Origin: Occultella glacieicola
GTDB lineage: Bacteria > Actinomycetota > Actinomycetes > Actinomycetales > Beutenbergiaceae
Assembly: GCF_004353825.1 (NCBI RefSeq)
Contig: NZ_SMNA01000006.1
Span: 310,001 to 374,000, forward strand
DNA length: 64,000 nt
Reading direction: 5' to 3'
How positions within the stretch are numbered: position 1 is the first letter of the stretch; the number at the start of each line of letters is the position of its first letter. A program made the position numbers and the translations under genes. Below are positions 1 through 9,180 of this stretch, piece after piece. The notes under the pieces were generated by a model that had not been told where the DNA came from, searched no databases, and was given only the letters and a program-made list of their open reading frames with translations.

Positions 1-414
1 TACGGCATCGTCGCCGCGCCGGCCGGCCCGGACGGCGACCAGGCCTCCGGCCTCGGCGGGTTCGGCATGATCATCCCGGAGGGCGCGCCCAACGCCGAGG
101 GTGCCTGGGAGTTCATCACCTGGTGGACCACGCAGCCCGAGAACGGCGTCGCCTTCGCCGAGCTCAGCGGGAACATGCCGGCCAATCTCGAGGCCGCAGA
201 GGACCCGTTCTTCACCGAGAACGAGGCCTACTCCGCGCTCCTGGAGACCATGGCGTTCGCGACCGCACGGCCCACGATCCCCGGCTACTCCGACGCCGAG
301 GGGCAGGGGCTCATCCCCGAACTGCAGCGCTTCATGGCCGGTGAGATCAGCGCCCAGGAGGCCCTCGACAACGCCGAGGAGTCCTTCAACCGGATCCTGG
401 CCGAGAACGCCTGA
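1..414 (+). CDS. ABC sugar transporter substrate-binding protein, C-terminal part
   Basis: The reading frame is open from the first base of the window, so the gene starts upstream; 137 residues are visible. The visible part resembles the C-terminal lobe of family 1 extracellular solute-binding proteins for sugars: a GFGMIIPEGAPN segment, a helix with WEFITWW, and a final helix predicted to carry EEALDNAEESFNRI-like residues that usually closes such proteins. It would capture an oligosaccharide outside the membrane for an ABC importer. The stop codon lies 3 bases before a GH76 mannanase-type gene, with no ribosome binding site between them, which suggests one operon and translational coupling. 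The likely ligand is therefore a mannose oligosaccharide, an inference from context only. Signal peptide and permeases lie outside the window. Confidence 0.85.
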   Translation, partial: YGIVAAPAGPDGDQASGLGGFGMIIPEGAPNAEGAWEFITWWTTQPENGVAFAELSGNMPANLEAAEDPFFTENEAYSALLETMAFATARPTIPGYSDAEGQGLIPELQRFMAGEISAQEALDNAEESFNRILAENA

Positions 415-417
415 CCG

Positions 418-1491
418 ATGACGACCACGGAACGGCCCGACTGGGCCACGCGCGCCGACCTCGCCCACCGCAGCCTGGCGACGCTCTACGGCGCACCCGC
501 GCCGCAACTGCTGAACAACGCCCATCCCGCGGACGAGAACGCCACGTTCAACTACTGGTGGCTCGCCCACGCGATCGACGTCGCGATCGACGGCTGGGAC
601 CGCACCGGCGATCCGGCCCACCTGCGCACCGCCGTCGAGATCTTCGAGAACATCGTGGACCGGAACTCCGGGAACCTGTTCAACGACTACTTCGACGACA
701 TGCTGTGGCTCGGGCTGGCCCTGGAGCGGCTGTCCCGGGCCCCGGGCCACGAGCGGTACCTCGAGCCGGCCGCCGAGATCTGGCAACACTGCCTCGACGA
801 CGGCTGGAACGAGGTGATGGGCGGCGGGATCGCCTGGCGCAAGAGCCAGACGTACTACAAGAACACCCCGGCGAACGGGCCGTTCATCATCCTCGGTGCC
901 CGGCTCGCGTCCCGGTTCGAGGGTGACGGCCCCTACCTTCCCTGGGCACGGCGGACCATGGACTGGCTCACCGAGCACCTGGTGCGCTCCGACGGAACCG
1001 TGGAGGACGGCGTCAACCGTACCGACGACGGTCGCATCGACACGGACTGGCGCTACACCTACAACTACGGCCTGTTCATCGGAGCGTGCGTCGAGCTCTT
1101 CGCCCATGACGAGGACCCGGCCCGGTTGGGCCTCGCCGAGCGCAGCGCGCGCCGAGCGGTCGAGCTCCTCGCCACCGACGGGGTGTTCCCCGAGACCGGC
1201 GGCGGTGACGTGGGCCTGTTCAAGGGCATCTTCTACCGCTACCTGGACCAGCTGCTCGTCGTGCGGCCGTCGGCGGACCTGATCGCGTTCGTGCGGTCGG
1301 GCACCGACCGGCTCTGGGACGTGAGCTGGGCCGACCGGGTGGACTCCTCCGACGGCGTCCTCTGGGCCGGCGACGACTGGCGGGTGCCGGCCACGGCTCC
1401 GACGTCGATGTCCACCCAGCTCTCGGCCGTCATGGCGACCGAGATGCGGGCCCGCACCGAAGCACGTGAACTCACCCACGCGCCGCGCTGA
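418..1491 (+). CDS. Glycoside hydrolase family 76 protein (alpha-1,6-mannanase type), no signal peptide
   Basis: This 357-residue protein has the GH76 pattern: an aromatic YWW helix near the start, an Asp-Asp pair in NDYFDDMLW (D93/D94, matching the catalytic pair of the family), and conserved YYKNTPANGPF and DTDWRYTYNYG segments. GH76 enzymes cleave alpha-1,6-mannosidic bonds in an (alpha/alpha)6 barrel. No signal peptide is visible, so it is probably cytoplasmic and would act on oligosaccharides taken up by the preceding transporter. It starts 3 bases after the binding-protein stop. Its end overlaps the next GH76 gene by 26 bases in another frame. The family call is firm; the exact substrate is inferred. 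Confidence 0.9.
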   Translation: MTTTERPDWATRADLAHRSLATLYGAPAPQLLNNAHPADENATFNYWWLAHAIDVAIDGWDRTGDPAHLRTAVEIFENIVDRNSGNLFNDYFDDMLWLGLALERLSRAPGHERYLEPAAEIWQHCLDDGWNEVMGGGIAWRKSQTYYKNTPANGPFIILGARLASRFEGDGPYLPWARRTMDWLTEHLVRSDGTVEDGVNRTDDGRIDTDWRYTYNYGLFIGACVELFAHDEDPARLGLAERSARRAVELLATDGVFPETGGGDVGLFKGIFYRYLDQLLVVRPSADLIAFVRSGTDRLWDVSWADRVDSSDGVLWAGDDWRVPATAPTSMSTQLSAVMATEMRARTEARELTHAPR

Positions 1492-2686
1492 GCAGCCCCG
1501 CCCGGTGCCACCGGCAGAGGCGGCGATCACCCGCCGTCGGGCCCTGGCACTGGGCGGTGCCAGCGCCCTCGGTGCCGCCCTGCTCACCGCCTGCGGACCC
1601 GCGCCGGAACCGCCACCTCGGACCATCAGCGCGATGCCACCGGCGGATCCACGACGTGCCGCACCGTGGCGTGCCGAGGTGGTGCAGGCGGGCCTGGACG
1701 CGTACTTCGGCGCTCCGTCCCCCCAGCTGTTGCACTACGCCCATCCGGTCGACCCGGCGGCGGACGCGCCCTTCCACTACTGGTGGAACGCGCACGCGAT
1801 CGACACCGCCCTGGATGCGGCCGAACGCACCGGGGACCCAGCGGACCTCGACCGGGCGCAGGAGCTGCGCCGGAACCTGACCCTGCGCAACGGCGACGAG
1901 CTGTTCAACGACTTCTTCGACGACATGGGCTGGTTCGCCCTCGCCCTGCTCCGGCTCGCGAACGCCACCGGCGCGGCCGGTGACGAGAGCGCACTCGAGG
2001 ACGCGATCAGGCTGCACGACCACATCTGGGACCTCGGCTGGAGCAGGCAGGGCGGCGGGATCGTCTGGGAGAAGGGTCAGTACCACTACAAGAACACGCC
2101 CGCGAACGGACCGTTCGTGATCGCCGGCCACCGGCTGCACCGCGCCACCGGCGAGTCCAGGTTCCTCGAACGGGCCCGGGCCAGCCTGCAGTGGTGGGAG
2201 GAGACCCTGGTGGAGCCGAGCGGCTTCGTCCACGACGGCATCAACCGCAACCGGGACGGCGCGATCGACACCGACTGGCGGTTCACCTACAACCAGGGCC
2301 TTTACATCGGCGCGTGCGTCGAGGAGTTCCGGACCGGTGGTGATCCGGCCCGGCTCGAGCGCGCCGCCCTGACGATCGACGTCAGTCTGGCCGAGCTCAC
2401 CAACGGTCCGGTCTTCGCACCCGACGGGGACGGCGGCGACGCGGGCCTGTTCGCGGGCATCTTCTACCGGTACGCCGGTCAGTTCCTCGCCGAGGCCGAG
2501 CACCCCGCCCTCCGCGAGTTCATCACCACCAGCACCGACGCGCTCTTCGAGAACCAGTACCGCGGCGACGGCACGCTGCTGGCCGGGGACGACTGGTCGG
2601 CGCCGGCGCCGGCGAGCACCGACCTGTCCACCCAGCTCACCGCGGCGATGGCGACCGAGGTGGCGGCAGTCCTCGCGCGAGCCTGA
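1466..2686 (+). CDS. GH76 family lipoprotein (alpha-1,6-mannanase type) with Tat signal
   Basis: This 406-residue paralogue of the preceding gene carries the same GH76 landmarks (YWW helix, DD pair D152/D153 in NDFFDDMGW, KNTPANGPF, DTDWRFTYN). Unlike its neighbour it has an export signal: a twin-arginine region TRRRALAL at residues 22-29, a hydrophobic stretch, and a lipobox LLTAC ending at C43, so it should be a membrane-anchored lipoprotein on the outer face. The start is GTG, inside the previous gene. The pair suggests division of labour: the lipoprotein trims mannan outside, the binding protein captures products, and the signal-less enzyme finishes the job inside. That scheme is inferred from localisation signals. 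Confidence 0.9.
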   Translation: MNSPTRRAEQPRPVPPAEAAITRRRALALGGASALGAALLTACGPAPEPPPRTISAMPPADPRRAAPWRAEVVQAGLDAYFGAPSPQLLHYAHPVDPAADAPFHYWWNAHAIDTALDAAERTGDPADLDRAQELRRNLTLRNGDELFNDFFDDMGWFALALLRLANATGAAGDESALEDAIRLHDHIWDLGWSRQGGGIVWEKGQYHYKNTPANGPFVIAGHRLHRATGESRFLERARASLQWWEETLVEPSGFVHDGINRNRDGAIDTDWRFTYNQGLYIGACVEEFRTGGDPARLERAALTIDVSLAELTNGPVFAPDGDGGDAGLFAGIFYRYAGQFLAEAEHPALREFITTSTDALFENQYRGDGTLLAGDDWSAPAPASTDLSTQLTAAMATEVAAVLARA

Positions 2687-2715
2687 ATCGAGTCGCGGTC
2701 GCCGGGTCGCCAGGC

Positions 2716-3690
2716 TCAGACCCAACCGCGACGGACGGCCTCCGCGCCGAGCTGGAACCGCGTGGCCACGCGGGTCAGCTCCATGAGCACGCTGACCCTG
2801 CGCTGCACGGTGCGTGCCGAGATGCCGAGCTGGCCCGCGATCCGCGCGTCGGTCAGGCCGACCATCAGCAGCGTCAGCAAGGACCGGTCCAGGTCCTCCA
2901 CCTCCTCGCCCACGACTCCCGGCTCGCCCTCGTCGGTGAGGCGTGCTGCGCGCGACCACGTCGACTCGAACACCTCCACCAGCAGGTCCAACAGGCTCGA
3001 CGGGTGCACGAGGATCGCACCGTAATGCTCATCGGTCGTGCGGCGCATCGGCAGCAGGGCGATGTCGTCATCGATGATGAGCAGCCGGGTCGGCAGCGTC
3101 GGCGCCACCCGCACGTACTCGCCGTACGGCAGCGCCTCCCGGGCGGCCGCATAGAAGTGGGCGTCGTCCATGACACCGCGCTCGACGAGCACCCGGTACC
3201 GGACGCCCCGCAGCAGGGCACGTTCCTCCTCGGCGTTCTCCTCCGCAGACACGAACGGTACGTCCGAGCGGACGAAGGCCCGCACCTGGTGCGCCGCGGC
3301 CGCCTGGAGCTGGGCGAACCGCTGCCGGACGGCGTCGGCACCGAGAACGACGTCGACGACGTCCGCAGCCGTGCGGCCCGCGAGCGACTCCCGATAGACG
3401 GCCTCGAGGTCGACGAGGTCGGAGCGAACGGTATCTAGTCGACGTTCCTGCTCGGCCAGGAGCGCCCGGAGCGCGATGCCCGGTGGGGACGCCACCGCAC
3501 GCTCGGAGTCCGCCCCCTGCCGCGCCGCGAGACCCATCGTCTCGAGGGCAGCGAGTAGCTCGGTCACCCGTCCGACCGCGAGAGCGACGTCCGACGCCAG
3601 CTCGGCGGCCGTGGCGGACGGTCGCGCGACCAGCGCGCGATACACCCGCGCCGAGTCCTCGTCCAACCCGATCCCATCAAGCATGTACAT
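2716..3690 (-). CDS. TrmB-like / LuxR-type HTH transcriptional regulator
   Basis: A 324-residue regulator. The N-terminal third resembles a TrmB-type winged helix (LDEDSARVYRALVARPSATAAELA). The middle resembles the sensor region of Streptomyces regulators of this type. The C-terminus is a LuxR-like helix-turn-helix (LLMVGLTDARIAGQLGISARTVQRR). ATG at 3690 is preferred because a purine-rich GGGAGAATGAGG lies just upstream; a longer in-frame extension reaches into the divergent gene and looks non-coding. It is transcribed away from the large subtilase gene. Regulators of this architecture often sit beside S8 peptidases in actinobacteria, so it probably controls the peptidase through the palindrome between the two genes. 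Confidence 0.85.
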   Translation of the reverse strand: MYMLDGIGLDEDSARVYRALVARPSATAAELASDVALAVGRVTELLAALETMGLAARQGADSERAVASPPGIALRALLAEQERRLDTVRSDLVDLEAVYRESLAGRTAADVVDVVLGADAVRQRFAQLQAAAAHQVRAFVRSDVPFVSAEENAEEERALLRGVRYRVLVERGVMDDAHFYAAAREALPYGEYVRVAPTLPTRLLIIDDDIALLPMRRTTDEHYGAILVHPSSLLDLLVEVFESTWSRAARLTDEGEPGVVGEEVEDLDRSLLTLLMVGLTDARIAGQLGISARTVQRRVSVLMELTRVATRFQLGAEAVRRGWV

Positions 3691-3761
3691 CGCCTCATTC
3701 TCCCGAGCGGGCGGGCGGCCGGGGTGTCGAGAATCTGCCATGGCGTAAAGACGCCACCCAC

Positions 3762-3782
3762 AGTGCCACTCCGTGTGGCACT
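3762..3782. promoter_or_regulatory. Candidate operator: perfect 8-bp inverted repeat
   Basis: AGTGCCAC, then five bases, then GTGGCACT. The repeat lies between the regulator start (3690) and the subtilase start (3823), about 40 bases before the latter. It is a plausible binding site for the adjacent TrmB/LuxR regulator. Its position would let one site serve both divergent promoters. Confidence 0.5.
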
Positions 3783-3822
3783 TTGTCTCCACCCGACCTC
3801 TTCGTCCCCCGGAAGGCCACCC

Positions 3823-6800
3823 GTGCGCGCTCGACCTCCCCGCTCCTCCGCCCGTCGCCGCGGCACCCGTTCGGCGCTCGCCGGACTCGCCGCCGCCCTC
3901 GTCCTGACGTCCGGGTCGTTCGCGGCCGCAGACCCCGGTGACGGCGCAGACGCCGGTTCGGGAGGATCCGGTCACGGAGCCGGTGCGGCCACTCCCGCGG
4001 ACCGTCACACCATCACGCTCCTCACCGGTGACGTCGTCACCCTCACCGACCTCGCGGACGGCAGCCGGACCGTCGACATCGAGCCGGCGGACCCGGCGGC
4101 GCTCGTCCGGACCTACGTCGTCGACGACCACATCCACGTCATCCCCGAGGCGGCGCTGCCCTACCTCGCGTCCGGCGCCCTCGACGACGCGCTGTTCGAC
4201 GTCTCGCAGCTCGTCGAGTTCGGGTTCGACGACGCGTCCGTGGCCGCGACCCCGGTCATCGTCGAGTACGCCGGCGGCCCGACGCCACGCACCGCACCGG
4301 TCACCGGTCTCGACCTCGAGGTCCCGCTGACCAGCATCGGTGGAGCCGCCGGTGGCGCCGACCGCTCGGTCGCGGAGCAGGCCTGGGCCGAGCTCACCTC
4401 GTCATCCCGACGGCTCGCTGCGGCGGGCACACTCGCGGGCGGGATCGAGACGATCCACCTGGACGCCCCCGTCGAGGCCTACCTCGACACCAGCGTCGGC
4501 TACATCGGAGCGCCCCAGGCCTGGGCCGCCGGATTCGACGGCACCGGCGTGCGCGTCGCCATCCTCGACAGCGGCGTCGACGCCGCTCACCCCGACCTGG
4601 CCGGGGCCGTGATCGAGTCCCAGAGCTTCGTGCCCGGTGAGAGCGTCGACGACGTCAACGGTCACGGCACGCACGTCGCCGCCACGGTCGCCGGCTCGGG
4701 TGCGGCGTCCGACGGGCTCTACAGCGGGGTGGCGCCCGGAGCGGACCTCCTCGTCGGCAAGGTGCTCGGCGACAACGGCGAGGGCCTCACCTCCTGGATC
4801 ATCGAGGGCATGGAATGGGGCGCGGCGAACGCCGATGTCGTCTCCATGAGCCTCGGCAGCCGCGAGCCGTCGGACGGCACCGACATCATGTCCGAGGCGC
4901 TGAACGAGATCACCGCCGAGACCGGCACGCTGTTCGTGGTCGCCGCCGGCAACAGCGCCGCACCGGGCACGATCGGCGCGCCCGCCGCGGCCTCCTCCTC
5001 GCTCGCGATCGGCTCGGTCGACGACACCACGGAGGAACTCTCCTGGTTCTCCAGCCAGGGTCCGCTGTCCGGCTCGGGCGGACTGAAGCCGGACGTCAGC
5101 GCGCCTGGCTCCGGCATCACAGCGGCCCGCTCACAGTTCTCTCCTGGAGAGGGCTCGTACGTGAGCATGGACGGGACGTCGATGGCGACGCCGCACGTCT
5201 CCGGCGCCGCGGCGATCGCACTGCAGGCGGACCCGACGCTCACCGCGCAGCAGCTCAAGGATCTGCTGGTCAGCTCGGCGCGCGACCTCGGCTTCACGCC
5301 GTACCAGGCGGGCAGCGGCGTCATCGACGTCGTGGGCGCCGTCGAGCGCGACGTGTTCGCGACCGGCAGCGCCGACTTCGGGATGCTCCCGTGGGGCGAG
5401 TCCGTCGGCACCGTGGACCGCGACGTGACCTTCACGAACCGGTCCGACACCGACCTGACGCTCGATCTCGCGCTGTCCGTCGCCGTCACGACCCCGGGCG
5501 AGGGTGACGGCGGCGGTGGCGTCGAGCCGGGCGTCGCGCCCGGCAGCACGACACTCGCGGCGGATGACGCCGTCCTGCTGCCGCAGGCGCAGGTGACGGT
5601 GCCCGCGGGCGGCACGGCATCGGTCACGCTCTCCGGCGATCACGCAGCCCTCGCACCGGGCGAGCAGCTGTCCGGGACCCTGGTCGGGTCCGTGGCCGGT
5701 GAGCCCGTCACCCGCACCTCGATCGGCATGATCACCGAGGCCGAGCGCTACGACCTGACGCTGCGCGCCACCGGGATCGATGGTCAGCCGGCCACGATGT
5801 ACGCGATGTTCTTCAACCTCGACACGCGCAGCGCCGAGAGCATCCCCGTCGACGGCGAGACGACGCTACGCCTGCCGGCCGGCCGGTACAGCGCCATGGC
5901 GTTCGCCGACGTCGAGACGGCGCCCGGCACCGACGCCATCGCACTCGTCGGCGACCCGGACATCGTGCTCGACGCCGACGCCACGGTCGAGCTGGACGTC
6001 CGCACCGCGGATCGGGTCACAGTCGACGTCGGTCGCGACGACCTGTCCGCCGAGAACCGGCGCATGGACTTCAGCGTCGAGCAGATGATGGGCTCGGCGA
6101 TCATCCCGCTCCTCGTCGACGAGCTGCTCGCCCAACCGCTCGTCGCCGAGAGCGCCTCGGACTTCGGGTTCACGACGCGCTGGCGCCTGCGCGACCCGCG
6201 CATCTCCCTCACGCTCGACGGCGCCGACCTCGGCGCCCGCGAGCAGCCCGCCGCGCCCTACCTCGACGGCGAGCTGTCCGCGACCGCCACCGACCTCGGC
6301 ACCGGGAGCAGCGCCGACGTGGCGGGCGTCTCGCTGGACGGCGGGATCGCCGTCGTCCGCACCTCCACCGAGGTGGGGCCGGTGGAGCGTGCCGCGAACG
6401 TCGCCGCCACCGGGGCGTCCCTGCTCGTCGTCGTCCAGGGCGAGGAGTCCCTCGAGTGGTACGGGGACGACTACGGCAACGACGCACCCCTACCGGTCGC
6501 CGCGATCAGCGGCGCGGCCGGTCAGACCCTGCTGGACGCGCTTGCCGCTGGCGAGGTGGACCTCGGCGCCGTCGGGAGGCCGGTGGCCGACGACGTCTAC
6601 GACATCCAGCTCTACACCGATGGCGAGATCCCGGAGAACCCGACGAAGGTCGCCGATGACCTGGCGCTCGTCACGACGACCTACCACGGCGCCGAGACCA
6701 CCCTCGTCGGCGAGTTCCGCTACGACTTCGCCCCGGGTGTCGAGGTCGGTCAAGGCTTCCGGTTCGCCACCGATCGGCCCGCGGTGCGACGCGAGTGGGT

Positions 6801-7929
6801 GAGCACCACCGACGTCGCGTGGTACCAGGACGCCACCGACATCGCCTCGACATGGGAGGTCCGTGACGTCCGACGCACCTACACCGCCGGCGATGAGCTG
6901 GAGGCGTCGTACTTCTCGCCGATCGTGCGGCCATACGTCGGAGCGGGGTTCTGGGCTCCGTTCCGGCAGGCCGACATCGTGCAGGTGAACCTGCCGTCGT
7001 GGGCGGATGGCGGCAGTGCGCACCATACCGGGATACTGGACGTGTTCTCGGGCCTGCCCGGCATCAGCCAGTTCACCCAGTTGTACGTCGACGACGTGCT
7101 CGTGGTGGAGTCCGGGTTCCAGGGGGTGACGACCTGGGGCCTGCCGGCCGAGGAGTCCCGCTTCCGGATCGTCAACACCACCTCGCACGACGCTGCGGTG
7201 CTGGCGACGTCGACCGCGACCCGGACCGAGTGGGCGTTCGACTCCTCGGCCACCGACGCCGAGAGCGTCCTGCCGATGATCCAGGCGTTCTACGACGTCG
7301 ACGCCGCGATCGACGGCACGGTCGGCACCGGCCGGACCGATGGAGAGCCGGTTCCGCTCGCGATCGAGCTCGGGCATCTGGCGGGCGCCTCCGGGTCCGC
7401 GGCGCTCTCCTCCGTGAGCGCCGAGTTCTCGACCGATGCCGGCGTCACCTGGCAGGCGCTCGAGCTCGCCGAGACAACGGCGGTCCCGGAGTCCGGCGCC
7501 GTGACACCCCTGGCGTTCGTGGGTGAACGCGAGCACGTGCGCAGCTTCGACACCGCGGTTCCCGTGCCCGACGGCGGTGGAACCGTCTCCCTGCGAGTCC
7601 TCGCCGCCGACGCGGCCGGGAGCACGTTCAGCCAGGAGATCGCGGCAGCGTTCGTCGTGGCCCCCGCGCTGGACCCGGTCGATCCGACGGATCCGCCGAC
7701 CGACCCGGGCACCCCGACCGACCCGGGCACGCCACCGGCCGGCCCGGACGGCCCCGGTGACCCCGGACCCGGCGACCCGACGGACGCCGGCGCCGGACCG
7801 ATCGGCCCCAGCGGCTCCCTTCCCAGTACCGGCGCAACCATCGGCCTGCTGGTGCTGCTCGCGGCCGCGACAACCGGCGCCGGACTGCTCCTGCGGCGCC
7901 GGGCGGCCCTGGCTCACCTGCGCGGGTAG
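3823..7929 (+). CDS. S8 family serine peptidase (subtilase), cell-wall anchored (LPXTG)
   Basis: A 1368-residue secreted protease. The GTG start at 3823 is preferred because GGAAGG lies 7 bases upstream and an Arg-rich, hydrophobic signal peptide follows immediately; the longer frame from 3724 starts with non-signal sequence. The catalytic triad is visible: D249 in AILDSGVD, H281 in NGHGTHVA and S453 in DGTSMATPHVSG, with the oxyanion region AAGNS. A long C-terminal part contains beta-rich repeats. A Pro/Asp/Gly/Thr spacer leads to LPSTG at about residues 1333-1337, a hydrophobic segment and RRR, so sortase should attach it to the peptidoglycan. It probably degrades extracellular proteins. 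A hairpin follows the stop. Confidence 0.92.
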   Translation: MRARPPRSSARRRGTRSALAGLAAALVLTSGSFAAADPGDGADAGSGGSGHGAGAATPADRHTITLLTGDVVTLTDLADGSRTVDIEPADPAALVRTYVVDDHIHVIPEAALPYLASGALDDALFDVSQLVEFGFDDASVAATPVIVEYAGGPTPRTAPVTGLDLEVPLTSIGGAAGGADRSVAEQAWAELTSSSRRLAAAGTLAGGIETIHLDAPVEAYLDTSVGYIGAPQAWAAGFDGTGVRVAILDSGVDAAHPDLAGAVIESQSFVPGESVDDVNGHGTHVAATVAGSGAASDGLYSGVAPGADLLVGKVLGDNGEGLTSWIIEGMEWGAANADVVSMSLGSREPSDGTDIMSEALNEITAETGTLFVVAAGNSAAPGTIGAPAAASSSLAIGSVDDTTEELSWFSSQGPLSGSGGLKPDVSAPGSGITAARSQFSPGEGSYVSMDGTSMATPHVSGAAAIALQADPTLTAQQLKDLLVSSARDLGFTPYQAGSGVIDVVGAVERDVFATGSADFGMLPWGESVGTVDRDVTFTNRSDTDLTLDLALSVAVTTPGEGDGGGGVEPGVAPGSTTLAADDAVLLPQAQVTVPAGGTASVTLSGDHAALAPGEQLSGTLVGSVAGEPVTRTSIGMITEAERYDLTLRATGIDGQPATMYAMFFNLDTRSAESIPVDGETTLRLPAGRYSAMAFADVETAPGTDAIALVGDPDIVLDADATVELDVRTADRVTVDVGRDDLSAENRRMDFSVEQMMGSAIIPLLVDELLAQPLVAESASDFGFTTRWRLRDPRISLTLDGADLGAREQPAAPYLDGELSATATDLGTGSSADVAGVSLDGGIAVVRTSTEVGPVERAANVAATGASLLVVVQGEESLEWYGDDYGNDAPLPVAAISGAAGQTLLDALAAGEVDLGAVGRPVADDVYDIQLYTDGEIPENPTKVADDLALVTTTYHGAETTLVGEFRYDFAPGVEVGQGFRFATDRPAVRREWVSTTDVAWYQDATDIASTWEVRDVRRTYTAGDELEASYFSPIVRPYVGAGFWAPFRQADIVQVNLPSWADGGSAHHTGILDVFSGLPGISQFTQLYVDDVLVVESGFQGVTTWGLPAEESRFRIVNTTSHDAAVLATSTATRTEWAFDSSATDAESVLPMIQAFYDVDAAIDGTVGTGRTDGEPVPLAIELGHLAGASGSAALSSVSAEFSTDAGVTWQALELAETTAVPESGAVTPLAFVGEREHVRSFDTAVPVPDGGGTVSLRVLAADAAGSTFSQEIAAAFVVAPALDPVDPTDPPTDPGTPTDPGTPPAGPDGPGDPGPGDPTDAGAGPIGPSGSLPSTGATIGLLVLLAAATTGAGLLLRRRAALAHLRG

Positions 7930-7937
7930 GGCGGATC

Positions 7938-7981
7938 GGGACGAGCGCGCACCTACACCACCCCGGCCGCGCGCTCGTCCC
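7938..7981. terminator. Bidirectional hairpin terminator, perfect 13-bp stem
   Basis: GGGACGAGCGCGC at 7938-7950 pairs exactly with GCGCGCTCGTCCC at 7969-7981 across an 18-base loop. It lies between the convergent ends of the subtilase and the GntR/LacI regulator. It has no U-tract, as is common in very GC-rich actinobacteria. Confidence 0.7.
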
Positions 7982-8003
7982 GTGGTGCGCCCGCAGGTGC
8001 CGC

Positions 8004-9110
8004 TCAGGCGCGCGGAGGCGCCGTGGTCTCGCCGACCACGAGTTCGGTGGGCAGCACCTGCTTGGCGACCCGGCCCCGCTCGGTCAGCTGGGCGAGGACC
8101 GACTCCAGGGTCGCCTCGCCGAGCGCGTGCTCGTGCTGGTCGATGTGGGTGAACCGGCGCACCTCGTCGTCGAACACGTGCTGCGGGGCATCGAACGACA
8201 CGACCGAGACGTCCCGGGGCACCTCCAGCTCGAGCTCGCGCAGGGCCCGGACCAGTAGCAGCCCGACGGCGTGCTCGGAGGCCACGAATCCGGTCAGTTG
8301 GGAGTTGGCGGTCAGGAACTCCTTGAGGCTGGCGAGGTCGTCCGCCACGCTCACCTCGTGGTCGGGGACCACCGAGGAGACCTTCCGGTACTCGTGCACG
8401 GAACTGAACGCCAGCCCGTGCTCGGCGTGGGCGTACACGAAGCCGCGGTGCCGGTCGTCGAGCGTGGACACGGTTCCGGAGGAGGTGATCAGCCCGATGT
8501 TGCGGTGCCCGAGCCCGAACAGGTGCTCGGCGGCGGCCCGGCCGGAGGCCACGTTGTCCGAGCACACGGTCGAGACCGGCAGTCCGTCCAGGTTCCGGTC
8601 CAGGATCACGAGCGGGAGCTGTGCCGAGACCAGGTCGAGGATCGCCGGGGCGATCCACTCCGAGGAGCCGGGCTGCAGGATCAGGCCGTCCACCCCGAGG
8701 TCGCGGTACTGGGCGAGCAGCCCCTGCTCACGGTCGTGGAAGCCCTCGGTCCGACCGAGCACCACGTTCGCCCGGCCGAGGCTGGCATCGAGGATGCCCC
8801 ACAGCACCCTGGTGCCGAAGCTGTCGTCGAAGCTGGTCAGCACGCAGCCGATCGTCGGCAGCGTCGTGGACCTGCGGTCCGGGCTGGGCCCTGCCGTCCG
8901 CGAGATCACCTCGGAGCCGAGCCGGGGGCGCCGCTTGATGTACCCGTCCCGGTCCAGCAGGTCCAGGGCGTGCTTGATCGTGATCGTGGAGACGCCGAAC
9001 TCCTCGGCGAGCTGGCTCTGCGTGGGCAGCCGCTCCCCCACGGCGATCGCGCCCGACTCGATCCGGCCCTGCAGGCTGGCGAAGACCCGGGCGTACAGCG
9101 CGTCGTTCAT
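8004..9110 (-). CDS. GntR-HTH / LacI-type ligand-binding transcriptional regulator
   Basis: A 368-residue hybrid regulator. Residues 1-70 form a GntR winged helix (LYARVFASLQGRIESGAI, LPTQSQLAEEFGVS, DGYIKRRPRLGS). The rest is a periplasmic-binding-like domain of LacI type (GCVLTSFDDSF, VDGLILQPG, GHRNIGLITS, DVSVVSFD), as in AraR-like sugar regulators. The ATG at 9110 is chosen because AGAGAGG lies 6 bases upstream; an earlier in-frame ATG lacks one. It probably represses a sugar-use operon and releases DNA on binding a sugar. No sugar genes adjoin it directly, so its targets are unknown. The promoter region contains a GGACATATTGA element shared with the inositol-region sites. Confidence 0.88.
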   Translation of the reverse strand: MNDALYARVFASLQGRIESGAIAVGERLPTQSQLAEEFGVSTITIKHALDLLDRDGYIKRRPRLGSEVISRTAGPSPDRRSTTLPTIGCVLTSFDDSFGTRVLWGILDASLGRANVVLGRTEGFHDREQGLLAQYRDLGVDGLILQPGSSEWIAPAILDLVSAQLPLVILDRNLDGLPVSTVCSDNVASGRAAAEHLFGLGHRNIGLITSSGTVSTLDDRHRGFVYAHAEHGLAFSSVHEYRKVSSVVPDHEVSVADDLASLKEFLTANSQLTGFVASEHAVGLLLVRALRELELEVPRDVSVVSFDAPQHVFDDEVRRFTHIDQHEHALGEATLESVLAQLTERGRVAKQVLPTELVVGETTAPPRA

Positions 9111-9130
9111 CGTGACCTCTCTGGGAAGAA

Positions 9131-9141
9131 TCAATATGTCC
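9131..9141 (-). promoter_or_regulatory. GGACATATTGA element upstream of the GntR/LacI gene
   Basis: On the minus strand these 11 bases match the core of the site at 18846-18863 exactly. They sit 21 bases before the regulator start, overlapping where a -10 box would be, so they may be an operator or just an AT-rich promoter core. Confidence 0.35.
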
Positions 9142-9180
9142 AGAGCGTAGCGCAGCGCGTCCGTCTCCACGTCGATCCGC

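Noticed and set aside
1472-2959. Long minus-strand open frame opposite the second GH76 gene
   Set aside because: Same explanation: it mirrors codon bias of the coding strand and has no recognisable motif.
6490-8658. Long minus-strand open frame over the subtilase and the GntR/LacI gene
   Set aside because: It crosses two convergent genes, is Arg/Pro/Gly-rich with no domain pattern, and is explained by high GC content opposite real genes.
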